A program made the translations under genes and the position numbers. From positions 1 through 13,892 of the forward strand of contig JBBITW010000095.1 in assembly GCA_037440525.1 (NCBI GenBank): 13,892 nt of DNA. The letters are read 5' to 3'. Positions within the stretch are counted from its first letter, which is position 1; every line of letters starts with the position of its first letter. Shown piece after piece: positions 6,724 through 13,892 of the stretch. The notes beneath the pieces are model-generated. The model searched no databases. It saw only the letters and a program-made list of their open reading frames with translations, and had not been told where the DNA came from. Origin of the DNA: JBBITW01 sp037440525 (GTDB lineage: Bacteria > Desulfobacterota > BSN033 > UBA1163).

Positions 6724-8226
6724 TCAATAATAACGTCTTTCTTCGATATGGTCTTCAGCAAGCTCTATTCCCCACTCTCCAAGAATCTTTGAGACCGCTT
6801 TCTCTCCACTCTCTATACAGTTTGGTAGACCAACACCCCTGTAAGATCCTCCTGCAAAGGCAATTCCCGGGATTTGGGCACTTCGATCCTCTATGAGTTT
6901 TACCCTATCGAGGTGACCAATTGTATATTGAGGCATTCCGAGATGCCAGCGATAGATTCTCGCAAATAGCGGTTTTGCCTCTGGATTAAGTCCCAATATC
7001 TCACAAAACTCTGAAAGAACAATCTGAAGAAGCTCATCATCCGGGGCACTGACTATATCCTGATTGTGTGGACCACCGACAAAACCCCGAATAAGAACCC
7101 TCTGTGGTGGCGCCCGACCTGGCCATTTTGTTGAGGAATAGGTTACGGCCATAAGGGCTCGTCTTTCAATAATCGGGCAGAGGACCCCAAAGGCATTAAG
7201 GTCAAAACCAACCTCATTCTCTTTAAAGGCAATTGAGATTGTTGCAGAAGAAGAGGAAGGTATCTCTGAAAGGGCATCTGCTATCACTAAATCATGAGGC
7301 CTGATGAGTGGTTCTGCTGCCCAGGATTCAGTAGCTATGATTACTCCATCCCCTTCAATGGTTGAGCCATCTGAAAGTCTGACTTCCCATTTTCCATTAA
7401 CCAAACGGTAGAGCGAATTGACCGAAATGCCTGTTCTCATATTCTTAAGACCTGCTGCATAAGCAATCCTATCGGTCAGTTGTTGCATCCCCTCTTTGAA
7501 GGAAGTGAAGAATGTTCGGGGTTTTTCACCAGGTCTTTTTGGATATTTTCTTCGCATCTCTTCAACCTTACGACGGGCTGAAAGAAACCCCCTTATGAGC
7601 GATCCATAATTCTGTTCCATTTCGAGAAGACGTGGAAAGGTCGCAGCGAGTGACATCTTTTTTGGGTCGGAGGCATGAACAGCGCCTACAAGAGGCTCTG
7701 CAAGTCTATCGAGACACTCACGACCCATACGCCTGACTACGAAACTTTCGAGTGTCTCATCGTTGAATTCTCCGTGCTTAATCTTCTTTGGTGGAATGAA
7801 AAGATCCATAGCCATACGAATCTTTCCCGGCCAGGAAAAGAGGCCTGTTGTAACGAAGGGTAAAAACTTGGTTGGGGCAAACATCATGATTCCATCTGGC
7901 AGTGGATAAAGTTTTCCACGGGAAAGGATCAATGTTCTTCTCCGGGAGTCATCTGTTGGTAACTCATCATCATAGATTCCAAGGAGTTTAGCAATCCTGT
8001 GACAGGCAGGTTTTTCTGTAAGAAAACAGTCAGGTCCTCCATCAACGATAAACCTGCCCTCCCCTGAGGGATCAGGAACGATCTCTGTCAGGATCTTTCC
8101 TCCAAGGCGGTTCTCCTTTTCTATCAGGACAAATGAGATATTGTGACCCAGAGAAGAGGCCCGGGTGATCTTGTATGCAGAAGAAAGTCCAGTAATCCCC
8201 CCACCAATAATAATTATACGTTTCAA
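6724..8226 (-). CDS. hemG: HemY-type protoporphyrinogen/coproporphyrinogen oxidase
   Basis: A 500-residue FAD enzyme of the HemY class (symbol hemG in many annotations, hemY in Bacillus). It should remove six electrons from protoporphyrinogen IX, or from coproporphyrinogen III in the coproporphyrin-dependent route, late in heme synthesis, probably at the inner membrane face. The N-terminal dinucleotide-binding fold is KRIIIIGGGITGLSSAY (2-18) followed by an acidic VLIEKENRLGGK. The C-terminal FAD contact AGGSYRGVGLPNCIESG (458-474) is characteristic. The start is a TTG at 8226; its TTGA overlaps the hemH stop by 4 bases, and AGGGG lies 5 bases upstream, so translational coupling is likely. 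The order hemE-hemH-hemG is that of the Bacillus hemEHY operon. No hemQ or coproporphyrinogen oxidase gene is present here, so the choice between the two substrates is open. Confidence 0.95.
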   Translation of the reverse strand: MKRIIIIGGGITGLSSAYKITRASSLGHNISFVLIEKENRLGGKILTEIVPDPSGEGRFIVDGGPDCFLTEKPACHRIAKLLGIYDDELPTDDSRRRTLILSRGKLYPLPDGIMMFAPTKFLPFVTTGLFSWPGKIRMAMDLFIPPKKIKHGEFNDETLESFVVRRMGRECLDRLAEPLVGAVHASDPKKMSLAATFPRLLEMEQNYGSLIRGFLSARRKVEEMRRKYPKRPGEKPRTFFTSFKEGMQQLTDRIAYAAGLKNMRTGISVNSLYRLVNGKWEVRLSDGSTIEGDGVIIATESWAAEPLIRPHDLVIADALSEIPSSSSATISIAFKENEVGFDLNAFGVLCPIIERRALMAVTYSSTKWPGRAPPQRVLIRGFVGGPHNQDIVSAPDDELLQIVLSEFCEILGLNPEAKPLFARIYRWHLGMPQYTIGHLDRVKLIEDRSAQIPGIAFAGGSYRGVGLPNCIESGEKAVSKILGEWGIELAEDHIEERRYY

Positions 8227-9140
8227 TTTAACCCCTTATCTGATCCTTCCATTACCAGACTTGAGAGGAATTCTATAAATCTCTCGGAAGAATTTAGAGA
8301 TTGAGTTCGTCTTATGTTTATACCTGAGGCCTCTGCTTTCTTTTTATAAAATATATCGATGTCATAAAGAATCTCAATATTATCGGAGACAAATCCAACT
8401 GGAACGATTAATACCTCCTTTACATTGATACTGGCAAGTTCATCCAGGACAGAAGCCGTATCAGGACCAATCCACCTTCCCCCGCCCCTGCCCCTACTCT
8501 GGAATGCCACATGCCAGCGAAGGAGACCAGTTCTTTGAAGAACCATATCAATTGTCTCTTTCATGTCGTGGATATATGGATCGTTCCCAACTACAGACTC
8601 AGGAAGACTATGGGCTGTAAAGATTATATGAACATTTCTTCTTCTCTCCTCATCAAAATCTTTTAGTGCTTCAAAAATCCTCTCACTAAGTGCCTCAATA
8701 AAAAGAGGATGTAAATGCCACCCCTCTTTAAAATTGATCACCAATCTATTGCCCAGATCCTCATTTATGCGATTTATCTCAACTTTATAACCTTCTGTTG
8801 TGAAGGCAGAACGAAATGGTGTCATAGGTATTGCAATGACTTCCCTTATACCATCCCCTGCAATATCTTTAAGAGATTCCTCTATAAATGGATGGCTGTA
8901 ACGCATTCCGACATAGGATTTGAATGGATGACCTTTTTTGTTTAATAACTTTTCGAGTAAGCGTGCCTGATTAAATGTGATTTCAATAATTGGAGACGAT
9001 CCTCCGATTAATCGATAACGATTCTTAACCTCTTCAATCTGTTCTGGTGGAGGTCTTTTCCCTGTAAGGGAAATCAAAAATGGTTCAACATTTTCAAGAG
9101 AGTTAGGCCCACCAAAGGCTAAAAGAAGAATGGCTTTCAT
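8223..9140 (-). CDS. hemH: Ferrochelatase
   Basis: A 305-residue class II chelatase that inserts Fe2+ into protoporphyrin IX (or coproporphyrin III). The opening KAILLLAFGGPNSLENVEPF is typical. Catalytic and metal-site motifs are FTAHSLPESV with His177 and PVGFVSDNIEILYDID with Glu256; many homologues have His where Asn254 stands. FQSRGRGGGRWIGPDT (213-228) is the conserved FQSR...W..P element. It is soluble or peripherally bound; no membrane helix is seen. The ATG at 9140 follows the hemE stop by 18 bp with GAGGTAAGGG between them, and its stop overlaps the hemG start, so the three genes form a tight operon. No extra ferredoxin-like or C-terminal membrane domain is present. Confidence 0.97.
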   Translation of the reverse strand: MKAILLLAFGGPNSLENVEPFLISLTGKRPPPEQIEEVKNRYRLIGGSSPIIEITFNQARLLEKLLNKKGHPFKSYVGMRYSHPFIEESLKDIAGDGIREVIAIPMTPFRSAFTTEGYKVEINRINEDLGNRLVINFKEGWHLHPLFIEALSERIFEALKDFDEERRRNVHIIFTAHSLPESVVGNDPYIHDMKETIDMVLQRTGLLRWHVAFQSRGRGGGRWIGPDTASVLDELASINVKEVLIVPVGFVSDNIEILYDIDIFYKKKAEASGINIRRTQSLNSSERFIEFLSSLVMEGSDKGLN

Positions 9141-9158
9141 AATCTAATAGCTTAGCCC

Positions 9159-10208
9159 TTACCTCACTTTGTGTATCGAGCTATACTCATGAACCATATT
9201 GACCAATGCATCTATGTGATCAACCGGTGTATCCGGAAGGACTCCATGACCGAGGTTGAATATATGACCTGGCCTTCCTCCTGCTTCAGAAATTATACGC
9301 TTCACCTCTTTCTCTATCAAATCCAGTGGACCAAGGAGTACAGATGGGTCGAGGTTTCCCTGTATTGCAACATCGTAACCGAGTCGGGCCCAGGCCTCAT
9401 CAAGACCAATCCTCCAATCAATCCCTATTACTTCACCACCTGCCCTTTTCATCTGCAAAAGCAACATGGAAGATGAAGTGGCAAAATGGATAACAGGAAC
9501 ACTTCTATCTATCCCTTCTATTACCCTTTTTGAATGTGAAAGAACATATCTCTCATAATCCCCCGGGCTTAAGCACCCAACCCAAGAATCGAAAATCTGC
9601 AGAACCTGTGCACCTGAACGTATCTGCGCATTGAGACATCTTATCAGGACATTTGATATCTTTTCCATCAGAAGATCCCAGAGGGCTCGATTTCTATACA
9701 TGAAGGTTTTTGTAAGGTTAAAATCTTTTGAATGGCCTCCCTCTATCAGGTAGCTTGCAAGGGTGAAAGGAGCTCCTGAGAACCCAATTAATGGAACCTT
9801 ACCATTGAGCTCCCTTCTGACAATCTGGATGGCCTTCATAAAAAATGGAAGGTCTTCTTCTGGTTCAATCAAACGCAAGGCCTCTATCTCTTTTTCAGAT
9901 CGAATGGGCTTAATCGAAGGCCCCTCAGCCTTCTTAAATTCTATATGGATTCCCATTGGCTCTAATGGAATCAATATATCAGAGAATATGATTGCTCCAT
10001 CAAGTTTAAATCTCTCCACCGGAAGGAGGGTTACATGGGCTGATATCTCAGGATCTTTACACATCTCCAAAAAAGAGAACTTCTTTCGAAGGGATCTGTA
10101 TTCCTTCATATATCTCCCTGCCTGGCGCATAAGCCAGATAGGGGTATAAGGAACAGGTTCTTTTCGACATGCCCTAAGAAGTGGATATTTATCTTCAGCC
10201 CTTTCCAT
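9159..10208 (-). CDS. hemE: Uroporphyrinogen III decarboxylase
   Basis: A 349-residue cytoplasmic enzyme, family-typical in length, that converts uroporphyrinogen III to coproporphyrinogen III by four decarboxylations. The N-terminal signature PIWLMRQAGRYMKEYR (23-38) carries the substrate-binding arginines R28 and R32. IIFSDILIPLEPMG (73-86) contains the conserved active-site Asp77. FSGAPFTLASYLIEGG and the C-terminal FNLGHGVLPDTP are also standard. It is the first gene of hemE-hemH-hemG. The ATG at 10208 has only a weak GGGTTGAAAG upstream. Repeat B3 ends 24 bp before it, so transcription either starts in or at the edge of B3 or reads through from pepA. Confidence 0.97.
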   Translation of the reverse strand: MERAEDKYPLLRACRKEPVPYTPIWLMRQAGRYMKEYRSLRKKFSFLEMCKDPEISAHVTLLPVERFKLDGAIIFSDILIPLEPMGIHIEFKKAEGPSIKPIRSEKEIEALRLIEPEEDLPFFMKAIQIVRRELNGKVPLIGFSGAPFTLASYLIEGGHSKDFNLTKTFMYRNRALWDLLMEKISNVLIRCLNAQIRSGAQVLQIFDSWVGCLSPGDYERYVLSHSKRVIEGIDRSVPVIHFATSSSMLLLQMKRAGGEVIGIDWRIGLDEAWARLGYDVAIQGNLDPSVLLGPLDLIEKEVKRIISEAGGRPGHIFNLGHGVLPDTPVDHIDALVNMVHEYSSIHKVR

Positions 10209-10232
10209 AATCTTTCAACCCAATTTCTTAAT

Positions 10233-10400
10233 ACTTAAATTGAGAGTTTCTTTTACTAAAGAATTTTATTTATCAATTATTGCGAGCACCCCCACTTGAT
10301 GCGGGGGCGTTGCAATCCGACGAAGTCGTTACGAGGAGCGAAGCGACGTAGAATCTTATAGATTCCTCGCTCCGCTCGGAATGACTATTCAATTTAGATA
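10233..10400. repeat. MITE-like element B3
   Basis: About 168 bp with degenerate ends ACTTAAATTGAGAG (10233-10246) and TTCAATTTAGAT (10388-10399). It contains a CCCCCACTTGATGCGGGGG hairpin (10288-10306), a CGACGAAGTCGTTACG segment also found inverted in B4, and the GATTCCTC...GGAATGAC module (10361-10385). It occupies nearly the whole gap between pepA (stop 10416) and hemE (start 10208). Confidence 0.8.
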
Positions 10401-10415
10401 ATATTTTATTCAATC

Positions 10416-11909
10416 TTAAGCCGTCCAGTCCCTAAGCAACTGGATCAGCAATCTCACACCTATACCTGTTCCTCCCTTTGGAATATAGGGCCTCTCCTTT
10501 TCAATAAATGAAGGCCCGGCAATATCGAGATGTACCCAGGGGGTTTTTTCAATAAATTTACTTAAAAAAATGGCCCCTATGATAGCCCCTGCAGCACGTG
10601 TTCCAACATTTTTAAAATCGGCGACATCACTCTTAATATAATCGAAGTATTCATCCCAGAGTGGAAGCCTCCAGAGCTTCTCTCCTGTCTTTTGAGAAGC
10701 ATTCTCGACCCTTTTCAGAAGTCCTTCGTCATTACCAAATAGCCCTATCACATAATCTCCGAGTGCAATGACAATGGCTCCGGTGAGTGTTGCAAGGTCT
10801 ATGATTGCCTTCGGTTTAAAACGGAGGCTGTAAGTGAGGGCATCCGAGAGGATCAACCTACCTTCTGCATCCGTGCTTATGACTTCTACTGTCTGACCAG
10901 AAAGTGTTTTGAGGATATCCCCTGGTTTGTAGGCCTTTCCACTTGGAAGATTTTCAGTCGCAGGAATGATCCCAACAAGATGCAGTTGAATCTTAAGCTC
11001 TGATGCAGCCTTTAATGTGGCCAACACAGCGGCAGCACCTGACATATCACCTTTCATCTGATCCATCTTTTCAGCAGGTTTGATCGATATCCCTCCACTA
11101 TCAAATGTGATACCCTTCCCAACGAAGGCAATTGTATCGAGTCCTTGCTTTTTGTTGTACTGGAGGACAATAAACTTCCCCGGTTCCTGACTTCCCCTTG
11201 CTACTGAGGCAAATGCCCCCATCCCCATTGCCTCTGCCTGATCCACCTCCATAACCTCAATCTCCATTGCGTGTTCTGAAGCGATCTGCTGAGCAACCTC
11301 AGCCAGCGTCTTTGGTGTCACCTTATTGCTCGGGGCATTTGTAAGGTCCCTTGCCATAAACACAGCCCTTGAGATAATCTCCCCTCTCTTTAACCCCCTC
11401 TCAATTGAAGAAATCCCATCATCTGTTTCTTCAAGTAATACTACCTCCTCTATTTCCTTTATCTTATCCCTCTCTATGGTCTTAAACTCATTGTATTGAT
11501 ACAGCCCGAGCATAAGACCTATTGTAAAGTTCTCTGCGAGCTCCTCTTCTGAATGGCCATTAAACCCCTTTATCTGAATGGAAAATCTCTTTATTCCCAT
11601 ATCACGAATAAACTGTCCGGCCTTTGAAGAGGCCCCTCGCCATCTTTCAAGGTCAAACTCCTCTCTTTTACCAAGACCTGTTAAAAGAACCCTCTTTGCA
11701 GGAATATCCCCGCGAGTATAAAAGAGCCTGCATTGAAATAGCTCTCCCCTGAAATCTCCCTCTTTTATCAATCTGGTGATGAATCCATCAAGTGCTTTAT
11801 CCAGGACTCCAACTGGGCCCTCCAGATTCTCTGGGGATTCGAAAGAAAAAAGGAGCAATAATTCACACGGGTAATCTTGAGCACTACCTTTTAGAACACG
11901 AATTTCCAT
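10416..11909 (-). CDS. pepA: Leucyl aminopeptidase (M17, PepA-like)
   Basis: A 497-residue cytosolic metallo-aminopeptidase that removes N-terminal residues from peptides; E. coli PepA also binds DNA in Xer recombination, which cannot be inferred here. The C-terminal catalytic domain has VGKGITFDSGGISIKP (263-278), KGDMSGAAAV (286-295) and TDAEGRLILSDAL (346-358). The two-metal ligands of E. coli PepA (K270, D275, D293, D352, E354) map to K265, D270, D288, D347 and E349 at a constant offset of five. The usual NTDAEGR begins with Ser here. The N-terminal macro-like domain (about 1-165) is divergent. The ATG at 11909 is preceded by GAGGAGGAGAGG, which begins a few bases after the stop of the nuclease gene 18 bp upstream, so the two are cotranscribed. 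Confidence 0.97.
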   Translation of the reverse strand: MEIRVLKGSAQDYPCELLLLFSFESPENLEGPVGVLDKALDGFITRLIKEGDFRGELFQCRLFYTRGDIPAKRVLLTGLGKREEFDLERWRGASSKAGQFIRDMGIKRFSIQIKGFNGHSEEELAENFTIGLMLGLYQYNEFKTIERDKIKEIEEVVLLEETDDGISSIERGLKRGEIISRAVFMARDLTNAPSNKVTPKTLAEVAQQIASEHAMEIEVMEVDQAEAMGMGAFASVARGSQEPGKFIVLQYNKKQGLDTIAFVGKGITFDSGGISIKPAEKMDQMKGDMSGAAAVLATLKAASELKIQLHLVGIIPATENLPSGKAYKPGDILKTLSGQTVEVISTDAEGRLILSDALTYSLRFKPKAIIDLATLTGAIVIALGDYVIGLFGNDEGLLKRVENASQKTGEKLWRLPLWDEYFDYIKSDVADFKNVGTRAAGAIIGAIFLSKFIEKTPWVHLDIAGPSFIEKERPYIPKGGTGIGVRLLIQLLRDWTA

Positions 11910-11927
11910 AATCCTCTCCTCCTCAGT

Positions 11928-13133
11928 TCACTCCCTCTCTTTTAGTTTCGATAAGGTAATGGAGCGTGTCTCCTCTATCGTTGAAAACTCCTTAACCTTT
12001 TTGACCAGGGAAGATGGCCAGCTACCACGATCTATTACCCTAACAAGCAACCACGGATTTAAATCAGAAACCTCCATCCATTTACCTGCCTTCTTGATCA
12101 ATTCATCCAAAACCTTTCTGTTAGGATCCCCCTTCAGCGGATACTTCTCTTTCATTTCCACCTTGATCCTCGCTACATGATCACTCCCAAAGATTGCCTC
12201 TACTTTCTCCCTCTGTGCATATTGAAAAATCGCCTCTTCTATCTTCTGCAACTCAGAATCAATCTCCTCATTTAGCTTTCTTTTCTTCTCCCTTAATTCT
12301 ACGTATCGATTCACAAGGTTTACTCCCTCTTCACCAAGGAATTCATTTAAAGGGAGGGGCTCCACAACGATTCTGTGTTTCCTTTTCGGGCATAATCCCT
12401 GATAATCACACCAGTCACAAAGAGGCCCTTCCCTCGGAAGAAACTCTCTATCATTTTCTATCTTCTGGATGAGATCGAGGGTTTCCCTTTTGATTCTTTG
12501 AAGCTCTTCCTGAGTTCTGAAGGATTGGATTTCTGTATCAAAGTACAGGAAGTGCCAGATAAGTCTAACCTCCTTTATATCCTTCCATCTCCCTTCGACA
12601 CCCATCTGGTAGAAAGCCAATTGTCTGTCCGAGCAGATCTCCTCTTTTGAAGGTAACCTTCCAGATGTCTTGTAATCATGGATTTCAATGACAGAATCAT
12701 CAAGAAGTGTCAGACGATCAATCACCCCTTTGATCCAGTAACCCCTCTCCTCTTCGAGAGGAAAGTAAATCGTCTCTTCCAGGGCCAGTGTCTTCCCTTG
12801 ATCGAAGGGATAGTATCGTCTGTAATAATCTGTTATGCACCTTTCGCCAAGCCGACGATAATCCTCTGAGCTATATTCCTTCCGGATGATTTGAACCGCA
12901 CTACTCCAGTTCTTCTCCCAACCCTGACGATAATAATCAATAAGTTCCTCGAGGGAATTAAGCTTTGTTACCTTCAGGTCGCGATAAAGTTTCTCTAAGG
13001 TATCGTGCACTCTTGAACCCATAAAAGCCTCTATGCCCTCTGTTTCTATCTTTATCTTCTCAATGTAAGCAAGCCTATATTGATGGGGACAGGTCTCATA
13101 GGTGGAAAGCTGTGAATGTGAATAGGTTGGCAT
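11928..13133 (-). CDS. PD-(D/E)XK nuclease of RecB/Cas4/AddB type with Fe-S cysteines
   Basis: A 401-residue stand-alone nuclease of the PDDEXK_1 group. The start MPTYSHSQLSTYETCPHQYR is the typical opening of AddB/RecB-like nuclease domains. Conserved elements are GSRVHDTLEKLY (His43), GVIDRL (Asp139), IHDYKTS (Asp153, Lys155) and QLAFYQ (171-176), which together form the metal-dependent catalytic site. Cys15 together with Cys239, Cys242 and Cys248 (CDWC then CP) gives the one-plus-three pattern that holds a [4Fe-4S] cluster in AddB and Cas4. A C-terminal tail of about 150 residues (helical at 270-310, then mixed) has no family I recognise. There is no helicase domain and no helicase, cas or recombination gene nearby; the partner is pepA, 18 bp downstream. 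The ATG at 13133 has GGAG 8 bases upstream. It could act in DNA repair, but this is not shown. Confidence 0.9.
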   Translation of the reverse strand: MPTYSHSQLSTYETCPHQYRLAYIEKIKIETEGIEAFMGSRVHDTLEKLYRDLKVTKLNSLEELIDYYRQGWEKNWSSAVQIIRKEYSSEDYRRLGERCITDYYRRYYPFDQGKTLALEETIYFPLEEERGYWIKGVIDRLTLLDDSVIEIHDYKTSGRLPSKEEICSDRQLAFYQMGVEGRWKDIKEVRLIWHFLYFDTEIQSFRTQEELQRIKRETLDLIQKIENDREFLPREGPLCDWCDYQGLCPKRKHRIVVEPLPLNEFLGEEGVNLVNRYVELREKKRKLNEEIDSELQKIEEAIFQYAQREKVEAIFGSDHVARIKVEMKEKYPLKGDPNRKVLDELIKKAGKWMEVSDLNPWLLVRVIDRGSWPSSLVKKVKEFSTIEETRSITLSKLKERE

Positions 13134-13171
13134 AGATTTATCTCCTTATTTTGAGCTCTCTTTTAAAAAGA

Positions 13172-13372
13172 ATCTAAATTGAGCGATTCTAAATTGTCAT
13201 TGCGAAGCAATCTCTTACAAATTGTCATTCCGAGCGAAGCGAGGAATCTGTAAGATTGCCACGTCCCCCGCATCAAGTGCGGGGTCCTCGCAACGACTTC
13301 GTCGGATTGCCACGCAATGACTGATCCGCATTTGGCGGAAATGCTTTTTATAAAAAATCGCTCAATTTAGAT
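13172..13372. repeat. MITE-like element B4 (perfect 16-bp ends)
   Basis: About 201 bp bounded by ATCTAAATTGAGCGAT (13172-13187) and the exact inverse ATCGCTCAATTTAGAT (13357-13372). The bases AGA lie directly outside both ends, a possible 3-bp target duplication. Inside are the inverted GATTCCTC...GGAATGAC module (13224-13248), a CCCCGCATCAAGTGCGGGG hairpin (13267-13285) and a GATCCGCATTTGGCGGA stem (13323-13339). This is the best-preserved B copy. It ends 38 bp upstream of the nuclease start codon. Confidence 0.85.
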
Positions 13373-13379
13373 AGAATTT

Positions 13380-13612
13380 AAATTGAGATCTCTGAAAAAG
13401 TATTAAAAAATATTCTTATAGACTGGGGAGGTGGGGTGAAAAAGCCTTCGAGCGGATACCGATAATAATATAGCACCATTGATTAATACCTTGAAAATGC
13501 TTGATTTTCTCTAAAGCGATTGTAAACAATTTAACTTCTTAATGTCCGCATTCGAAGGGTTTGGAACCCTACCTCCCCAGTCAATTCAGGACTTTTTCAG
13601 AACTCTCAAATT
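13380..13612. repeat. Long-TIR element A2
   Basis: About 233 bp, inverted copy of A1. Ends: AAATTGAGA, CTCTGAAAAAGTATT, GACTGGGGAGGTGGGG, GCCTTCGAGCGGATACC on the left; GTCCGCATTCGAAGGGTTTG, CCCTACCTCCCCAGTC, AGGACTTTTTCAG, CTCTCAAATT on the right. The two arms pair imperfectly over about 75 bp around a non-palindromic centre. It starts 7 bp after the end of B4, an arrangement like A1/B2, where the elements overlap by a few bases. No credible ORF. Confidence 0.8.
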
Positions 13613-13656
13613 ATTTTTAACAAGAAAAAGATTCTATGTCAAAAATGATTTTAGAA

Positions 13657-13892
13657 AGCTCTGAAAAAGTTAATAAATTCCTCCTCACCTCGGTTGCGAG
13701 TCATACCGACCCTTCCTTCTCCCCAAGGAGGCTGTGTCGCAATTCGACATAAGAAATGAAACCAAATGCGGCTTGCCCTACGTTAGCCGAAGAATCTATG
13801 TTTTAAAAGGGTTTGAATTCTATAGATTCCTCGCTTCGCTCGGAATGACAGAAAAAGTAGACTCGGAATGACAAACATGGCATATACCTCAT
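13657..13892. repeat. Repeat C2 with an A-type end fragment, running off the window
   Basis: AGCTCTGAAAAAGTTA (13658-13673) is an A-element end. It is followed by CCCTTCCTTCTCCCCAAGG and GGCTGTGTCGCAA (13710-13742), the module GATTCCTCGCTTCGC...GGAATGAC (13825-13849) and GGAATGACAAACATGGCATA (13865-13884), all with counterparts in C1. With B4 and A2 this accounts for most of the gene-free stretch 13134-13892; nothing protein-coding is visible there. Confidence 0.55.

Noticed and set aside
13134..13892. CRISPR array, because of dense short repeats
   Set aside because: The repeats are inverted, irregularly spaced and of different families, with no regular repeat-spacer pattern. The Cas4-like nuclease nearby has no other cas gene with it.
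13657..13892. Degenerate transposase or other coding remnant
   Set aside because: No frame gives a recognisable peptide, and the sequence is explained by repeats shared with 6425-6533.

Overview
All nine protein genes recognised here lie on the minus strand. The genes and a dense load of dispersed inverted-repeat elements suggest a Gram-negative, probably anaerobic bacterium of the Desulfobacterota (deltaproteobacterial) type. The evidence is an SLT-type lytic transglycosylase lipoprotein, a hemE-hemH-hemG heme operon, a tryptophanyl-tRNA synthetase with a likely iron-sulfur site, and a predicted selenoprotein. This assignment is inferred from gene content; there is no marker gene that fixes the taxon.

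Layout, in transcription order (right to left). 13892-13134 has no gene and is packed with repeats (C2, A2, B4). 13133-10416 holds a RecB/Cas4-type PD-(D/E)XK nuclease and the aminopeptidase pepA, 18 bp apart. Repeat B3 fills the gap before the heme operon hemE-hemH-hemG (10208-6724). 6723-5933 has no gene and holds repeats A3, C1, B2 and A1. A zinc-ribbon/Yip1-like membrane protein (5932-4862) ends at a good intrinsic terminator and is followed by rnr (RNase R). Next is a C-GCAxxG-C-C family protein (2521-2081). Repeat B1 separates it from trpS (1903-917), and a lytic transglycosylase (861-1) runs off the left edge.

The most notable point is at 2521-2081. A plain ORF call starts at a TTG at 2446 and loses the N-terminus. 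The real gene starts at an ATG at 2521 with a good ribosome binding site and contains an in-frame TGA (2464-2462) exactly where the family has its first conserved cysteine. A perfect 8-bp hairpin with a G-first apical loop begins 11 nt after the TGA, which is the geometry of a bacterial SECIS. The gene is therefore predicted to encode a selenoprotein.

The second theme is non-coding. At least two families of MITE-like elements (A, about 235 bp with long imperfect terminal inverted repeats; B, about 125-200 bp with ends ATCTAAATTGAGCGAT) share an end core, AAATTGAG. One element of either family ends 24-38 bp upstream of the start codon of each of trpS, the Yip1-like gene, hemE and the nuclease gene. 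Promoters or leaders of these genes may therefore lie inside or at the edge of the elements.
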